Origin: Lineus longissimus
Taxonomy: Eukaryota > Nemertea > Pilidiophora > Heteronemertea > Lineidae
Direction of reading: 5' to 3'
DNA length: 64,000 nt
Assembly: GCF_910592395.1 (NCBI RefSeq)
Contig: NC_088309.1
Location: 870,501 to 934,500 of the forward strand
Shown here: positions 36,819 to 49,800 of the stretch, one piece after another
Layout of the letters: the number at the start of each line of letters is the position of its first letter
Position numbering within the stretch: the stretch's first letter is position 1
Notes under the pieces: generated by a model
Told to the model about the DNA's origin: nothing
The model's database searches: none
Seen by the model: the letters and a program-made list of their open reading frames with translations, nothing else
Position numbers and translations under genes: made by a program

Positions 36819-39800
36819 TTACTTCCCGATTGCTTGCTCCTTCACAATGACACCTTCATCCACCAGGAAGTCAAACAGTTTCCTTGTCTTATTCACGTCT
36901 ATCTTGATGAGATTCCTTGCCTGTGCTAAACGAAGTGACCCAACTTTGTTACATTCGACCACAAGTATCCGTTTGAAATCCATGTACGCCTCTGGAACTA
37001 ACCGTATGTTGGAACAAACCTGAAACAACAATATAACAGCTAGATGAGTAAAGTAAAATGCTACAGAGAGACTTGCGACATCCATTTATTTTTACAAAAG
37101 TCACCTCCCTTGTTCTCTTTGACTCTTTACAATTTTTTGTTGTATTCTGCTACAGTTGGGTTACAAATGAAACTACTGACCCTTCAAAGGAGTCAGAATC
37201 GTTTGCTTTTTAAAACGAGCATACCTCTTTTTCACGTTCACCCAGTTTATCATAACCAGGAAGATTTGCAATATCTAGGGGAGGAGCTGTTTTTCGGGCT
37301 GAAATGAAAGAACACTTTTTTTCAGATAAGATATAAGTTTAGCTGAAGGTTATAGGACATCACTGTGAAGTTTGGCATAACAGTTTAGGTTGCAGGCTCT
37401 CCTACGTGGAGCATCTATTAAAAGCCATACCTAGGAGGCTTGTACCAAGTATAGCTTGTTTCGAATCTGAGCAGCCAATTGTAGAAGAAGGCTTGGAATC
37501 CATCAAGCTGCAAATGCAACTTTTGAATGTGGATTCAGTCGGTAAGCACCTGAAAGATGTCTGAGAACACGATGGTATGAGGTACCATTACAGTCCTTCA
37601 GTGAATATGTGACTCGCTCTACCAAAACTAGGCGCTTGTCGCATCTGAACTCGACAGGTTGATACAGACTTGTTGTTCATTTCCCTATTGTAGACCTTTT
37701 GCGAAATCTATTACAAACTGATTTGGTCACATTTCACAAAAGGTCTACAATAGGGAAATGAACAACAAGTCCGTATCAACCTGTCAAGTTCAGATGCGAC
37801 AAGCGCCTAGTTTTGGTAGAGCGGGTCACATATGTGATAGTGTCACAGCACAGCAGTCACAGATTGAAATGGTCACTAAAACTGAATGCACAAGAAGGCG
37901 ACAAAGTTACTTACGAAGAGGTGGTATTGAGTGAGGTAATCCCTTCATCCCTTGTATCGCTGCCTGCTGCTGAAGCCATTGCTTGCAAGCTGAGCCATCC
38001 TGCAAATACAGAAGAAGTGGAACATGATTTGTTTTAATTTTTTGGTTTTAAAGCGACCTAAGACACCTTTAGTACCAAGAGGTTTTTGATGGTAGATTGG
38101 GGTTTGGTTTTTCTCAGTACTTTGGCATCATAAACTGATTATTGATGGCGCCAAATTGCCTCCACCGCCCTCACGAGTTTCAGCAAGCACCCTTTCTTAA
38201 TGCACCTCGAAATGAAAGATTCAGTCACCAATCCTGAACACGTTACTCTTGTATATTACTCGGTCCAAAACGACTGTTGTGTCCAACAATATCAGCTTAC
38301 TTAGGTTTTGCTCCGATCGAAAGAAGATTTTAAGAATCAATGGTTGAGGACCTGTTTTATTTGATGCACAGTACCTGAACAGAGGTGAGTACATCATCCA
38401 GACATCTGTGCCTTATCTTCACATTCTCTCGATTCTTCTTCAGTTTATAGTAGATCCTGCCTAAACTCAGCTTGGTTATCCCCACCATGTGGAACTCCTG
38501 AAGGCGAGAGATATCAGCCTGTAGTTCTTGCTCATCTGCAACAAGAACACATATGGGATGAAGTTACATTTCATGATGCGATTGTGTAGCGAGATGCCTC
38601 CCCTGCACTTCATATAATGTTCAACCACAAAAGCTGGCTGCCGTAGCAAAGTTGTAAATATCATGATGTTATTGAGAAGAATATCACCATGAGCCCGGTT
38701 TTGACTTGCCTTGCTCAGTGAAAATCAAGTGAATTGCCTGCAAGGATGCACACACAACATGATCACATTCGAAGGTGGAAACGTCATGGGGAATGGGTCT
38801 AGATACTCACAGCTCAATCCCTCCAAATACATGTCAAACTCCTGTGGTTTCAAGAGTCTTGTCAATGGTGCAAGTGCTGACACACGGTGCTGTAATGTTC
38901 TCTCATAATGCTTCTGGAGGCTCGCAACCTTTCTAACGTTTATCAGGCCATACTTTCGGATTATCCTGAAAATACCAGGCAGCAAGATGCTTAGAACATT
39001 GTATATTCACAACCAAGGGGAGACTTGTTAAAAGTTCACAAGTGCCAAGAGTAGTAGGATTCACATTAGACACCATGCACCTCCTGATGGGAAAGAAGAT
39101 GTGGTTTTCATCATACCACAAGAGCCAAGGGAACACTAACCAACAGGGTACTGGACAGTTGAAGACATGGCTGACTAAAGGGGACATGTGCTCCCACTGT
39201 CAATGGAACCAAAATTAAACTCAACATATTCGTCACTTGGGTAAAATAGTTCAGTGCTAACAACTTAAAACTTTTCCATAAAAGAGTAGAACTTACCTTT
39301 TTCTCCTATGTCTCTCCTTCAATACATTCCAATATATATTGACAACAGCCAGTTTCAGTTCTGGAAACAAAGGTTTACAATTACACACATGAAAAAGATC
39401 ATCTGATGAAACCAATTCACTAACATTTACTGACAGATGACAGAAAAGATGTAATGACTTAATAAGGTCGCTGAGGCGGGCTAAAGAAGAATGGTAAACT
39501 TGTTGGAGAGAAATAAAACATTCCAAATTCAATTGTAAAACAGATTTTTCTTTATATGACCATACCTTGCTCAGTTTCAGAATCGTCAACATCAAAGTGG
39601 ACATCTTTGAGGTCCATCTCGGCATAGTTATCATACTCGACTTGGAAGTCACCCCTCGCAGCCATGTAGCCTGAATAGTCCAGCTGGGACACAGAACCGT
39701 CAGCTGGGCGTGGTGGGTCTTCACTTACTGCAATGACAAAGGACAGCTTGAGAATACAGGGAGTAGAGTTATCTTGGTCTTTCATTCATTGCCAAGAATT

Positions 39801-41043
39801 TTGAGAAGTCCGCGTGAACAGCATAACTGACAAGATCTGCCTTGAAAGCACATATGGTGCTGAACTTGGAAACATCACCTGATCCTTCTCTTATCTTATC
39901 TGACAACTCCTTCTTCAGTGTTCACTCTAGTGAGTGTTTGCCGCCAGTTTTGGTAGACAGGATATCCATATCTATCATTTTCTCTTTCATCGTGAAGTCT
40001 GGGGCAGAACAAAAAGTGAAAATTCTACAGAACATGTACATCTGAAAAAACTTACATTTGAAAATGACAGGGGGTGGAGGGTAATTGATTTCTGGCATTG
40101 GTAACACTGAAAAGAGAAATCGAATACACATTGATATGGAAATATAACTAAACTATACGACTGATGGATTGACTAAAGTAGCTTGGATAGCTGTTATGCA
40201 GAGGAGTCAAGTGATGTCAAGAGCTAGACCTCAAACAGCGGTCTGCACGTAGTCTCATTAATTCTCTTGAATCTGCCCAAAGTCAAGTAAGTTATGGGCT
40301 GTACCCGCATCAACCGGGCAGGATAGACTCAAGTGAGACTGACTGAATGCGAGGATAGACTAACCTGGGAGAAGAGGCTGGGGATTATCAAAATAAAACC
40401 TGTAGTAGTGCTCTTCACACTCCTTCCTGGACCGTGTCTGTAGCTGGTTTGAAACATCTTGCCAGTTCCCGATGCCACAATCAGCTATTGCATCAACCAG
40501 CTTCTTCTCTTCGGAAGCAGTCCATGACGAGCCAGCAAACAAAGGGAAGTTATTCTTCTGGAGAAGAAAGCAATTGTCCGGTTGAGATTTCACAGGAGCT
40601 AAGGTCAAATGTAAAGGAGAAGAAAGGTCAAGGCTTTCCTCAAAATCTGCACTTTACGCTGCCAGCACCAATCATGGATGGTTATTTTACGTCATAATTA
40701 CTCATTACGGCCAAGCAGAGAAGTTTTTCAGTGGAATTCAAAATGAATCATAAAACATGAAATTGTTAGACATAAGGTCTGCTATCGATAATCTACAAAT
40801 TGATAGCTTTCATGCGGTACAGCAAATGATAAGTTGCCTTAAAACATCAATATCGGAGAGGGTACAACTTTAACTTACCACTACTTCAAAAGCGTGAAAG
40901 TTCTTATGATTTCCTTCCTCATATCCACGAGCAAAACAGTGAACACACAGAAGTGTTCGTTGGCAGACGGCACAAGAGATGTAAGGTTCATCAAGAGGAG
41001 ACAAGCAGCACTTGCATTTGGACGAGTCATCATCTGCATCCAT
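36819..41043 (-). CDS. TADA2A: transcriptional adapter 2-alpha (Ada2) of SAGA/ATAC histone acetyltransferase complexes
   Basis: Eleven exons on the minus strand: 41043-40879, 40557-40365, 40106-40056, 39727-39566, 39360-39297, 38965-38811, 38535-38375, 37999-37911, 37507-37431, 37298-37225 and 37019-36819. They join in frame to 463 residues (human 443). Ada2 couples Gcn5-type acetyltransferases to Ada3 in nuclear coactivator complexes. Exon 1 is a ZZ zinc finger with C10/C13, C24/C27, C33/C36, H46 and H50. A SANT domain follows (about 65-120; SSWTASEEKKLVDAI, GNWQDVSNQLQTRS). Next come the Ada2 core (SGYMAARGDFQVEYDNYAEM, KERHRRKR, KYGLINVRK) and a C-terminal SWIRM domain (about 398-463; LVPEAYMDFK, VECNKVGSLRLAQAR, KIDVNKTRKLFDFL). 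For exon 8 the strong GTAAGT donor at 37914 leads into a stop. The GTAACT donor four bases on keeps the frame open. The intron between exons 8 and 9 hosts a MITE. Confidence 0.96.
37608..37830. mobile_element. 223-bp foldback MITE in TADA2A intron 8
   Basis: Two arms of about 100 bases are nearly perfect inverted copies, from TGTGACTCGCTCTACCAAAA on the left to its complement on the right, with a short loop. TA dinucleotides flank both ends, as expected for a Tc1/mariner-type target duplication. There is no coding capacity. It lies in the intron between 37911 and 37507 of TADA2A, so it should be removed by splicing. Confidence 0.88.
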
Positions 41044-43890
41044 GGTTCAACCTTCAAGTAAAGAAATAAAAGTTATCACTGTGTCAAAACTTCACCAAAA
41101 TATCAACGAAAAATAACACTGTAACACGGTGAAATTTTTGCAAAGCTAAAAGTTGATGAATTTCGTTGCACTTGCTCCCAAAATTTCATGATATATATAT
41201 ATTTGTTTATTCCTCCTTAGATAAGAAGACAAAATTTACAATGTTTACAATGATATCGATAGTCAAAGATGTGTTTCTGAAGTTTACATCTCTAGAGGTA
41301 AAAATCATGGAGGTAAAAGAAATCAAAGGGTGATTGTTTGTTTAATTAGCACCTTTGAGAAGTACTTCTACCAGGAGTGAAGTCACAGTTAAGGATTGGA
41401 GGTGTTAAGCAGGCTCTGAAACCACCCAAGCCCATTGAAGCCAATTGTAGCGTTACAATGACTTTGTGATTAGACCTCGCAGAAGTGTCAAAATAAACCC
41501 TGTACGGTCACTGTAGGGAAGGAGGTGAAAGGGTTCTGCTCAAAGATTGAGATAAAGATGAAAGACTTTAATACTGAATGTTGACCCCCACATTTAAGTG
41601 TCACCCATCAGAGGTAGGGGTGCAGTCACAGTTTTTAATGAAGGTGTGAAGTGCGCACACAAACCTCAGCAGTCAGATCCAGGGCGGGGGGGGGGGGGGG
41701 GGGTTTAAGGAATGAGACGAACGACGGATACTCTAAGTTGAGATACCAAAACAAAAGGGGGCTGTAGTCAAATATAGTCAAAACGCAAGCCAACAGGCAG
41801 GAATTGGAAGGAAATTTAGGGACACCCATCGACCAAGATGGTTGTTGACATGATGCCAAAGGATTTATTTCAATTCTTAAATACCTCAATCACGTGTGAA
41901 TAACCCAAGGTGGGTCTTGCTTGAGTTTCCAAGATGCTCTACACTGACAGAAACTGATAATTGGTCCCTAAGACAAAAGCTGGCCTTTTTTATGACTTTG
42001 AAACAATTAAACAACAAAGTTATTCTCATTGATTACAAGAGAAGAGTTAATTGATAAAAGATTAATTAATCAGTTTTCTGACCTTGAAGTTATAGCTAGC
42101 CAACTTGACAATTACTAATTAGCAAAAATTAACATTTAATCACTGGAGTAAAGAAGAACTAATTAGGCTCATCATTAATTAGCAGTTGTACCCTGTTGTT
42201 GTCTGATTGGTGTAAGCCTAGAGGCACCATGCTGTCACCATGGTCAAACCACAGTGACTGCATGGTGGCATCTTGTCCAAACAATGACAAACTGGACACT
42301 TGGACTAGGTATAAAGGCCGCTGGATCTTCAGACAGATCATAATCACTCCAAGTAGCAGCGAGGAAAGAAGGAACAGGCCCTTTCCAAAGAATCCATCAG
42401 AAGCATACTTCCAGTTGCAGGGAAGATGAGAAGAGGTCTTTCCAAATAGGTCACATAAATCGATTCAAAGAAGATGAAGAGCAAAGTTTAGTAAGGTTAG
42501 TTTTTAGTACTATCAGTCATGTTTAGATTAGTTTATCATTCCATGTTTATATTGCTGAAACAGTTTTGCTTGATGTTCTGACTCTGAGCAAAGAAAACAG
42601 TTCTCAGTGGTTGTGTTCCTATCGATTTAGTTGGTGTCAAGTTTGGCAGACACTAAAGTCATCTTGAATTGATATGTTGTCATAGCAATCAATGAAACAG
42701 GTTCCTCCAGTAATGACATCCCCATCTTCAAGATTTAGTAGTCTTTGTAAATTTTGATACATGCATGAGAACTTTTAAAAATGACTTAATGGATTTTCAT
42801 GAATGTTTTGTATCTTCATGAATCTGTTGTAACCATACCAATGTCTATGGCATCTGTGTATGGTGTAGATGTTGGCCTATTGTTTGTTCACCATTACCTT
42901 GTCACCATTCAAAGTCTTTTTACCTGTATGGTCCTAGAGACAACAGAAGGTTGATAACAGTTATCAATCTCAGATGATAAGAGATTGGGTCAATTCAGTT
43001 ATTTACACCTTTCTCATGGCAATTTTGCATATTTTGTACATTTGTAGATAAATATTTGAAATGTTTTGAAACTTTAGAACTGGAGACTTTTTTATATCTG
43101 AAAATATGAAAAATGTCTATTCAGAAAGAGTGAGAGTGAACATGAAATGATGTGGCTTCAAAATGCCTCGATGACTTCTTCATTATTAACACCAAAAACT
43201 GAAAAAGGGTTTCAACTAACTTAACCAATGTCAAAATGTAATGAATTCTTTTGAGAACCAGTGGGTGGTATGAAATAAGGGGGGTGGTGGGTTGCACATT
43301 TGAAGTAACAAATTATTTGGTAAAATTATTCAGTTTCATATCTTCATCTAATTGCTTTAAAAATAATTTATGATTTATGCAAAGCTGAAGTATATCACAT
43401 TCTGAGAACAGAGTTGTTAGCATAAGTCCCAGACTTAATAGGCCTTCAAGTAATTGGTGGTTAATTACCCCTCACTAATTAGACTCAGTCCAGGCCTAAG
43501 AAGAGCCACCCCCATACAATGAGTGGGTTAGGACCTGTTGATTCTGTGATAAAACCTGTTGTTGGTCTGTTAGGCTTAAGTCCAACCAAACTGTCAGCAA
43601 ACAGGACTCAGCAGGACAAAGCCCAAAAACCCAGCTAGGCAATGTGGACTGAGAGCTGTACATCAGCACCAGCATAGCATGTATGTAAGTAGGATTCTCA
43701 TCTTTTTTTTCTCCACATTCCGTTACTTTTGTGAATGTATTCCATATTACTTCATGAGTGATAAGTGCAGCCTGTTTAGTGCTTGTCAATCACTCGATCC
43801 TATATTTGTTAGATGCAAGTTTCATACTCATAGCTGTGGGAGGAAAATTGAATGGCTATTAGAAACTCAAAGAACCGATATGTGTGAGCT
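41044..43890. other. TADA2A upstream region and intergenic DNA
   Basis: AT-rich DNA with no gene recognised. It contains an 18-base poly-G run at 41686-41703, an (AT)n stretch near 41191-41201, and a TTAATTA-rich patch around 42000-42190. The short open frames present (under 120 codons) carry no known motif. The right end abuts the 134-bp satellite. Confidence 0.5.
41686..41703 (+). repeat. poly-G homopolymer, 18 bases
   Basis: An uninterrupted run of 18 G, preceded by GGGC. It is capable of G-quadruplex-like stacking and prone to length error in sequencing. Confidence 0.95.
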
Positions 43891-46800
43891 TTACATAATG
43901 CTAGCACATACCTGTTCTGGGAGTCTCTATGCTTCCAGAGCAAACTCAGAACAAAAAAACAACAAGGAAAAGACACAGGGTGCACCTAAGGTACTCCTAG
44001 AACAGTGTTGTGCAAGCTATAAATGATGCTAGCACATACCTGTGCTGGGAATTTCTAGGCTTCAGTCAACATTACCAGACATCATTGAGCAAGACGAGTT
44101 GTTCATGGAGAGAAAACTGCTGAGGGACTCCTAGAACAGTGTTGTGCAAGCTATAAATGATGCTAGCACATACCTGTGCTGGGAATTTCTAGGCTTCAGT
44201 CAACATTACCAGACATCATTGAGCAAGACGAGTTGTTCATGGAGAGAAAACTGCTGAGGGACTCCTAGAACAGTGTTGTGCAAGCTATAAATGATGCTAG
44301 CACATACCTGTGCTGGGAATTTCTAGCCTTCAGTCAACAATACCAGTCATCATTGTACAAGACGAGTTGTTCATGGAGACAAAACTGCTGAGGGACTCCT
44401 AGAACAGTGTTGTGCAAGCTATAAATAATGCTAGCACATACCTATGCTGGGAATTTCTAGGCTTCAGTCAACAATACCAGACATCATTGAACAGGACGAG
44501 TTGTTCATGGAGAGAAAACTGCTGAGGGACTCCTAGAACAGTGTTGTGCAAGCTATTAATGATGCTAGCACATACCTGTGCTGGGATTTTCTAGGCTTCA
44601 GTCAACATTACAAGACATCATTGAGCAAGACCAGTTGTTCGTGGGGAGAAAACTGCTGAGGGACTCCTAGAACAGTGCTGTGCAAGCTATAAATGATGCT
44701 AGCACATACCTGTGCTGGGAATTTCTAGGCTTCAGTCAACATTACAAGACATCATGGCACAAGACGAGTTGTTCATGGAGAGAAAACTGCTGAGCGACTC
44801 CTGGAACAGTGTTGTGCAAGCTATAAATGATGCTAGCACATACCTGTGCTGGGAATTTCTAGGCTTCAGTCAACATTACCAGACATCATTGAACATGACG
44901 AGTTGGTCATGGAGAGAAAAACTGCTGAGGGACTCCTAGAACAGTGTTGTGCAAGCTATAAATGATGCTAGCACATACCTGTGCTGGGAATTTCTAGGCT
45001 TCATTCAACATTACTAGACATCATTCAACAAGACGAGTTGTTCATGGAGAGAAAACTGCTGAGGGACTCCTAGAACAGTGTTGTGCAAGCTATAAATGAT
45101 GCTAGCACATACCTGTGCTGGGAATTTCTAGGCTGCAGTCAACAATACCAGACATCATTGTACAAGACGAGTAGTTTGTGGAGAGAAAACTGCTGAGGGA
45201 CTCCTAGAACAGTGTTGTGCAAGCTATAGATGATGCTAGCACATACCTGTGCTGGGAATTTCTAGGCTTCAGTCAACAATACCAGTCATCATTGAACTGG
45301 ACAAGTTGTTCAGGGAGAGAAAACTGCTGAGGGACTCCTAGAACAGTGTTGTGCAAGCTATAAATGATGCTAGCACATACCTGTGCTGGGAATTTCTAGG
45401 CTGCAGTCAACAATACCAGTCATCATTGTTCAAGACGAGTAGTTTGTGGAGAGAAAACTGCTGAGGGACTCCTTGAACAGTGTTGTGCAAGCTATAAATG
45501 ATGCTAGCACATACCTGTGCTGGGAATTTCTAGGCTGCAGTCAACAATACCAGACATCATTGTACAAGACGAGTAGTTTGTGGAGAGAAAACTGCTGAGG
45601 GACTCCTAGAACAGTGTTGTGCAAGCTATAAATGATGCTAGCACATACCTGTGCTGGAAATTTCTAGGCTTCAGTCAACATTACCAGACATCATTGAGCA
45701 GGACGAGTTGTTCATGGAGAGAAAACTGCCGAGGGACTCCTAGAACAGTGTTGTGCAAGCTATAAATGATGCTAGCACATACCTGTGCTGGGAATTTCTA
45801 GCCTTCAGTCAACAATACCAGTCATCATTGTACAAGACGAGTTGTTCATGGAGACAAAACTGCCGAGGGACTCCTAGAGCAGTGTTGTGCAAGCTATAAA
45901 TGATGCTAGCACATACCTGTGCTGGGAATTTCTAGGCTGCAGTCAACATTACAAGACATCATTGAACAAGACGAGTTGTTTGTTGAGAGAAAACTGCTGA
46001 GGGACTCCTAGAACAGTGTTGTGCAAGCTATAAATGATGCTAGCACATACCTGTGCTGGGAATTTCTAGGCCTCAGTCAACAATACCAGACATCATTGAG
46101 CAAGACGAGTGGTTTGTGGAGAGAAAACTGCTGAGGGACTCCTAGAACAGTGTTGTGCAGGCTATAGATGATGCTAGCACATACCTCTGCTGGGAATTTC
46201 TAGGCTTCAGTCACCAATACCAGACATCATTGTACAAGACGAGTAGTTTGTGGAGAGAAAACTGCTGAGGGACTCCTACAACAGTGTTGTGCAGGCTATA
46301 GATGATGCTAGCACATACCTGTGCTGGGAATTTCTAGGCTTCAGTCACCAATACCAGACATCATTGTACAAGACGAGTAGTTTGTGGAGAGAAAACTGCT
46401 GAGGGACTCCTAGAACAGTGTTGTGCAAGCTATAAATGATGCTAGCACATACCTGTGCTGGGAATTTCTAGGCTTCAGTCACCAATACCAGACATCATTG
46501 TACAAGATGAGTAGTTTGTGGAGAGAAAAATGCTGAGGGACTCCTAGAACAGTGTTGTGCAAGCTATAGATGATGCTAGCACATACCTGTGCTGGGAATT
46601 TCTAGGCTTCAGTCACCAATACCAGACATCATTGTACAAGACGAGTAGTTTGTGGAGAGAAAACTGCTGAGGGACTCCTAAAACAGTGTTGTGCAGGCTA
46701 TAGATGATGCTAGCACATACCTGTGCTGGGAATTTCTAGGCTTCAGTCACCAATACCAGACATCATTGAACAGGACGAGTTGTTCATGGAGAGAAAACTG

Positions 46801-49800
46801 CTGAGGGACTCCTAGAACAGAGTTGTGCAGGCTATAGATGATGCTAGCACATACCTGTGCTGGGAATTTCTAGGCTTCAGTCACCAATACCAGACATCAT
46901 TGTACAAGACGAGTAGTCTGTGGAGAGAAAACTGCTGAGGGACTCCTAGAACAGTGTTGTGCAAGCTATAAATGATGCTAGCACATACCTGTGCTGGGAA
47001 TTTCTAGGCTTCAGTCAACAATACCAGACATCATTGAGCAAGACAAGTGGTTTGTGGAGAGAAAACTGCTGAGAGACTCCTAGAACAGTGTTGTGCAAGC
47101 TATAGATGATGCTAGCACATACCTGTGCTGGGAATTTCTAGGCTTCAGTCACCAATACCAGACATCATTGTACAAGACGAGTAGTTTGTGGAGAGAAAAC
47201 TGCTGAGGGACTCCTAGAACAGTGTTGTGCAAGCTATAAATGATGCTAGCACATACCTGTGCTGGGAATTTCTAGGCTTCAGTCAACAATACCAGACATC
47301 ATTGAGCAAGACGAGTAGTTTGTGGAGAGAAAACTGCTGAGAGACTCCTAGAACAGTGTTGTGCAAGCTATAGATGATGCTAGCACATACCTGTGCTGGG
47401 AATTTCTAGGCTTCAGTCACCAATACCAGACATCATTGTACAAGACGAGTAGTTTTTGGAGAGAAAACTGCTGAGGGACTCCTAGAACAGTGTTGTGCAG
47501 GCTATAAATGATGCTAGCACATACCTGTGCTGGGAATTTCTAGGCTTCAGTCAACAATACCAGACATCATTGTACAAGACGAGTAGTTTGTGGAGAGAAA
47601 ACTGCTGAGGGACTCCTAGAACAGTGTTGTGCAGGCTATAGATGATGCTAGCACATACCTGTGCTGGGAATTTCTAGGCTTCAGTCACCAATACCAGACA
47701 TCATTGTACAAGACGAGTAGTTTGTGGAGAGAAAACTGCTGAGGGACTCCTAGAACAGTGTTGTGCAAGCTATAAATGATGCTAGCACATACCTGTGCTG
47801 GGAATTTCTAGGCTTCAGTCAACAATACCAGACATCATTGAGCAAGACGAGCAGTTTGTGGAGAGAAAACTGCTGAGAGACTCCTAGAACAGTGTTGTGC
47901 AAGCTATAGATGATGCTAGCACATACCTGTGCTGGGAATTTCTAGGCTTCAGTCACCAATACCAGACATCATTGTACAAGACGAGTAGTTTTTGGAGAGA
48001 AAACTGCTGAGGGACTCCTAGAACAGTGTTGTGCAGGCTATAAATGATGCTAGCACATACCTGTGCTGGGAATTTCTAGGCTTCAGTCAACAATACCAGA
48101 CATCATTGAGCAAGACGAGTGGTTTGTGGAGAGAAAACTGCTGAGGGACTCCTAGAACAGTGTTGTGCAAGCTATAGATGATGCTAGCACATACCTGTGC
48201 TGGGAATTTCTAGGCTTCAGTCACCAATACCAGACATCATTGTACAAGACGAGTAGTTTGTGGAGAGAAAACTGCTGAGGGACTCCTAGAACAGTGTTGT
48301 GCAGGCTATAGATGATGCTAGCACATACCTGTGCTGGGAATTTCTAGGCTTCAGTCACCAATACCAGACATCATTGAACAGGACGAGTTGTTCATGGAGA
48401 GAAAACTGCTGAGGGACTCCTAGAACAGAGTTGTGCAGGCTATAGATGATGCTAGCACATACCTGTGCTGGGAATTTCTAGGCTTCAGTCAACATTACCA
48501 GACATCATTGTACAAGACGAGTTGTTCATGGAGAGAAAACTGCTGAGGGACTCCTAGAACAGTGCTGTGCAAGCTATAAATGATGCTAGCACATACCTGT
48601 GCTGGGAATTTCTAGGCTTCAGTCAACAATACCAGACATCATTGAGCAAGACGAGGTGTTCATGGAGAGAAAACTGCCGAGGGACTCCTAGAACAGAGTT
48701 GTGCAAGCTATAAATGATGCTAGCACATACCTGTGCTGGGAATTTCTAGGCTTCAGTCAACAATACCAGACATCATTGAGGAAGACGAGTGGTTTGTGGA
48801 GAGAAAACTGCTGAGGGACTCCTAGAACAGAGTTGTGCAAGCTATAAATGATGCTAGCACAGACCTGTGCTGGGAATTTCTAGGCTTCAGTCAACAATAC
48901 CAGACATCATTGAGCAAGACGAGTGGTTTGTGGAGAGAAAACTGCCGAGGGACTCCTAGAACAGTGTTGTCCAAGCTATAAATGATGCTAGCACATACCT
49001 AAGCTGGGAATTTCTAGGCTTCAGTCAACAATACCAGACATCATTGAGCAAGACGAGTTGTTCATGGAGAGAAAACTGCTGAGGGACTCCTAGAACAGTG
49101 CTGTCCAAGCTATAAATGATGCTAGCACATACCTGTGCTGGGAATTTCTAGCCTTCAGTCAACAATACCAGTCATCATTGAGCAGGACGAGTAGTTCATG
49201 GAGAGAAAACTGCTGAGGGACTCCTGGAACCGTGTTGTGCAAGCCATAAATGATGCTAGCACATACCTATGCTGGGAATTTCTAGGCTTCAGTCAACATT
49301 ACCAGACATCATTGAAAGAGACGAGTTGGTCATGGAGAGAAAACTGCTGAGGGACTCCTAGAACAGTGTTGTGCAAGCTATAAATGATGCTAGCACATAC
49401 CTGTGCTGGGAATTTCTAGGCTTCAGTCAACAATACCAGACATCATTGAGCAAGACGAGTGGTTTGTGGAGAGAAAACTGCTGAGGGACTCCTAGAACAG
49501 TGTTGTCCAAGCTATAAATGATGCTAGCACATACCTGTGCTGGGAATTTCTAGGCTTCAGTCAACAATACCAGACATCATTGAGCAAGACGAGTGGTTTG
49601 TGGAGAGAAAACTGCTGAGCGACTCCTAGAACAGAGTTGTGCAAGCTATAAATGATGCTAGCACATACCTGTGCTGGGAATTTCTAGGCTTCAGTCAACA
49701 TTACCAGACATCATTGAAAGAGACGAGTTGGTCATGGAGAGAAAACTGCTGAGGGACTCCTAGAACAGTGTTGTGCAAGCTATAAATGATGCTAGCACAT

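Noticed and set aside
37914-37914. GTAAGT donor as the main TADA2A exon 8 junction
   Set aside because: Joining it to exon 9 places a TGA directly after the junction. The donor four bases downstream preserves the frame and the conserved C-terminus.
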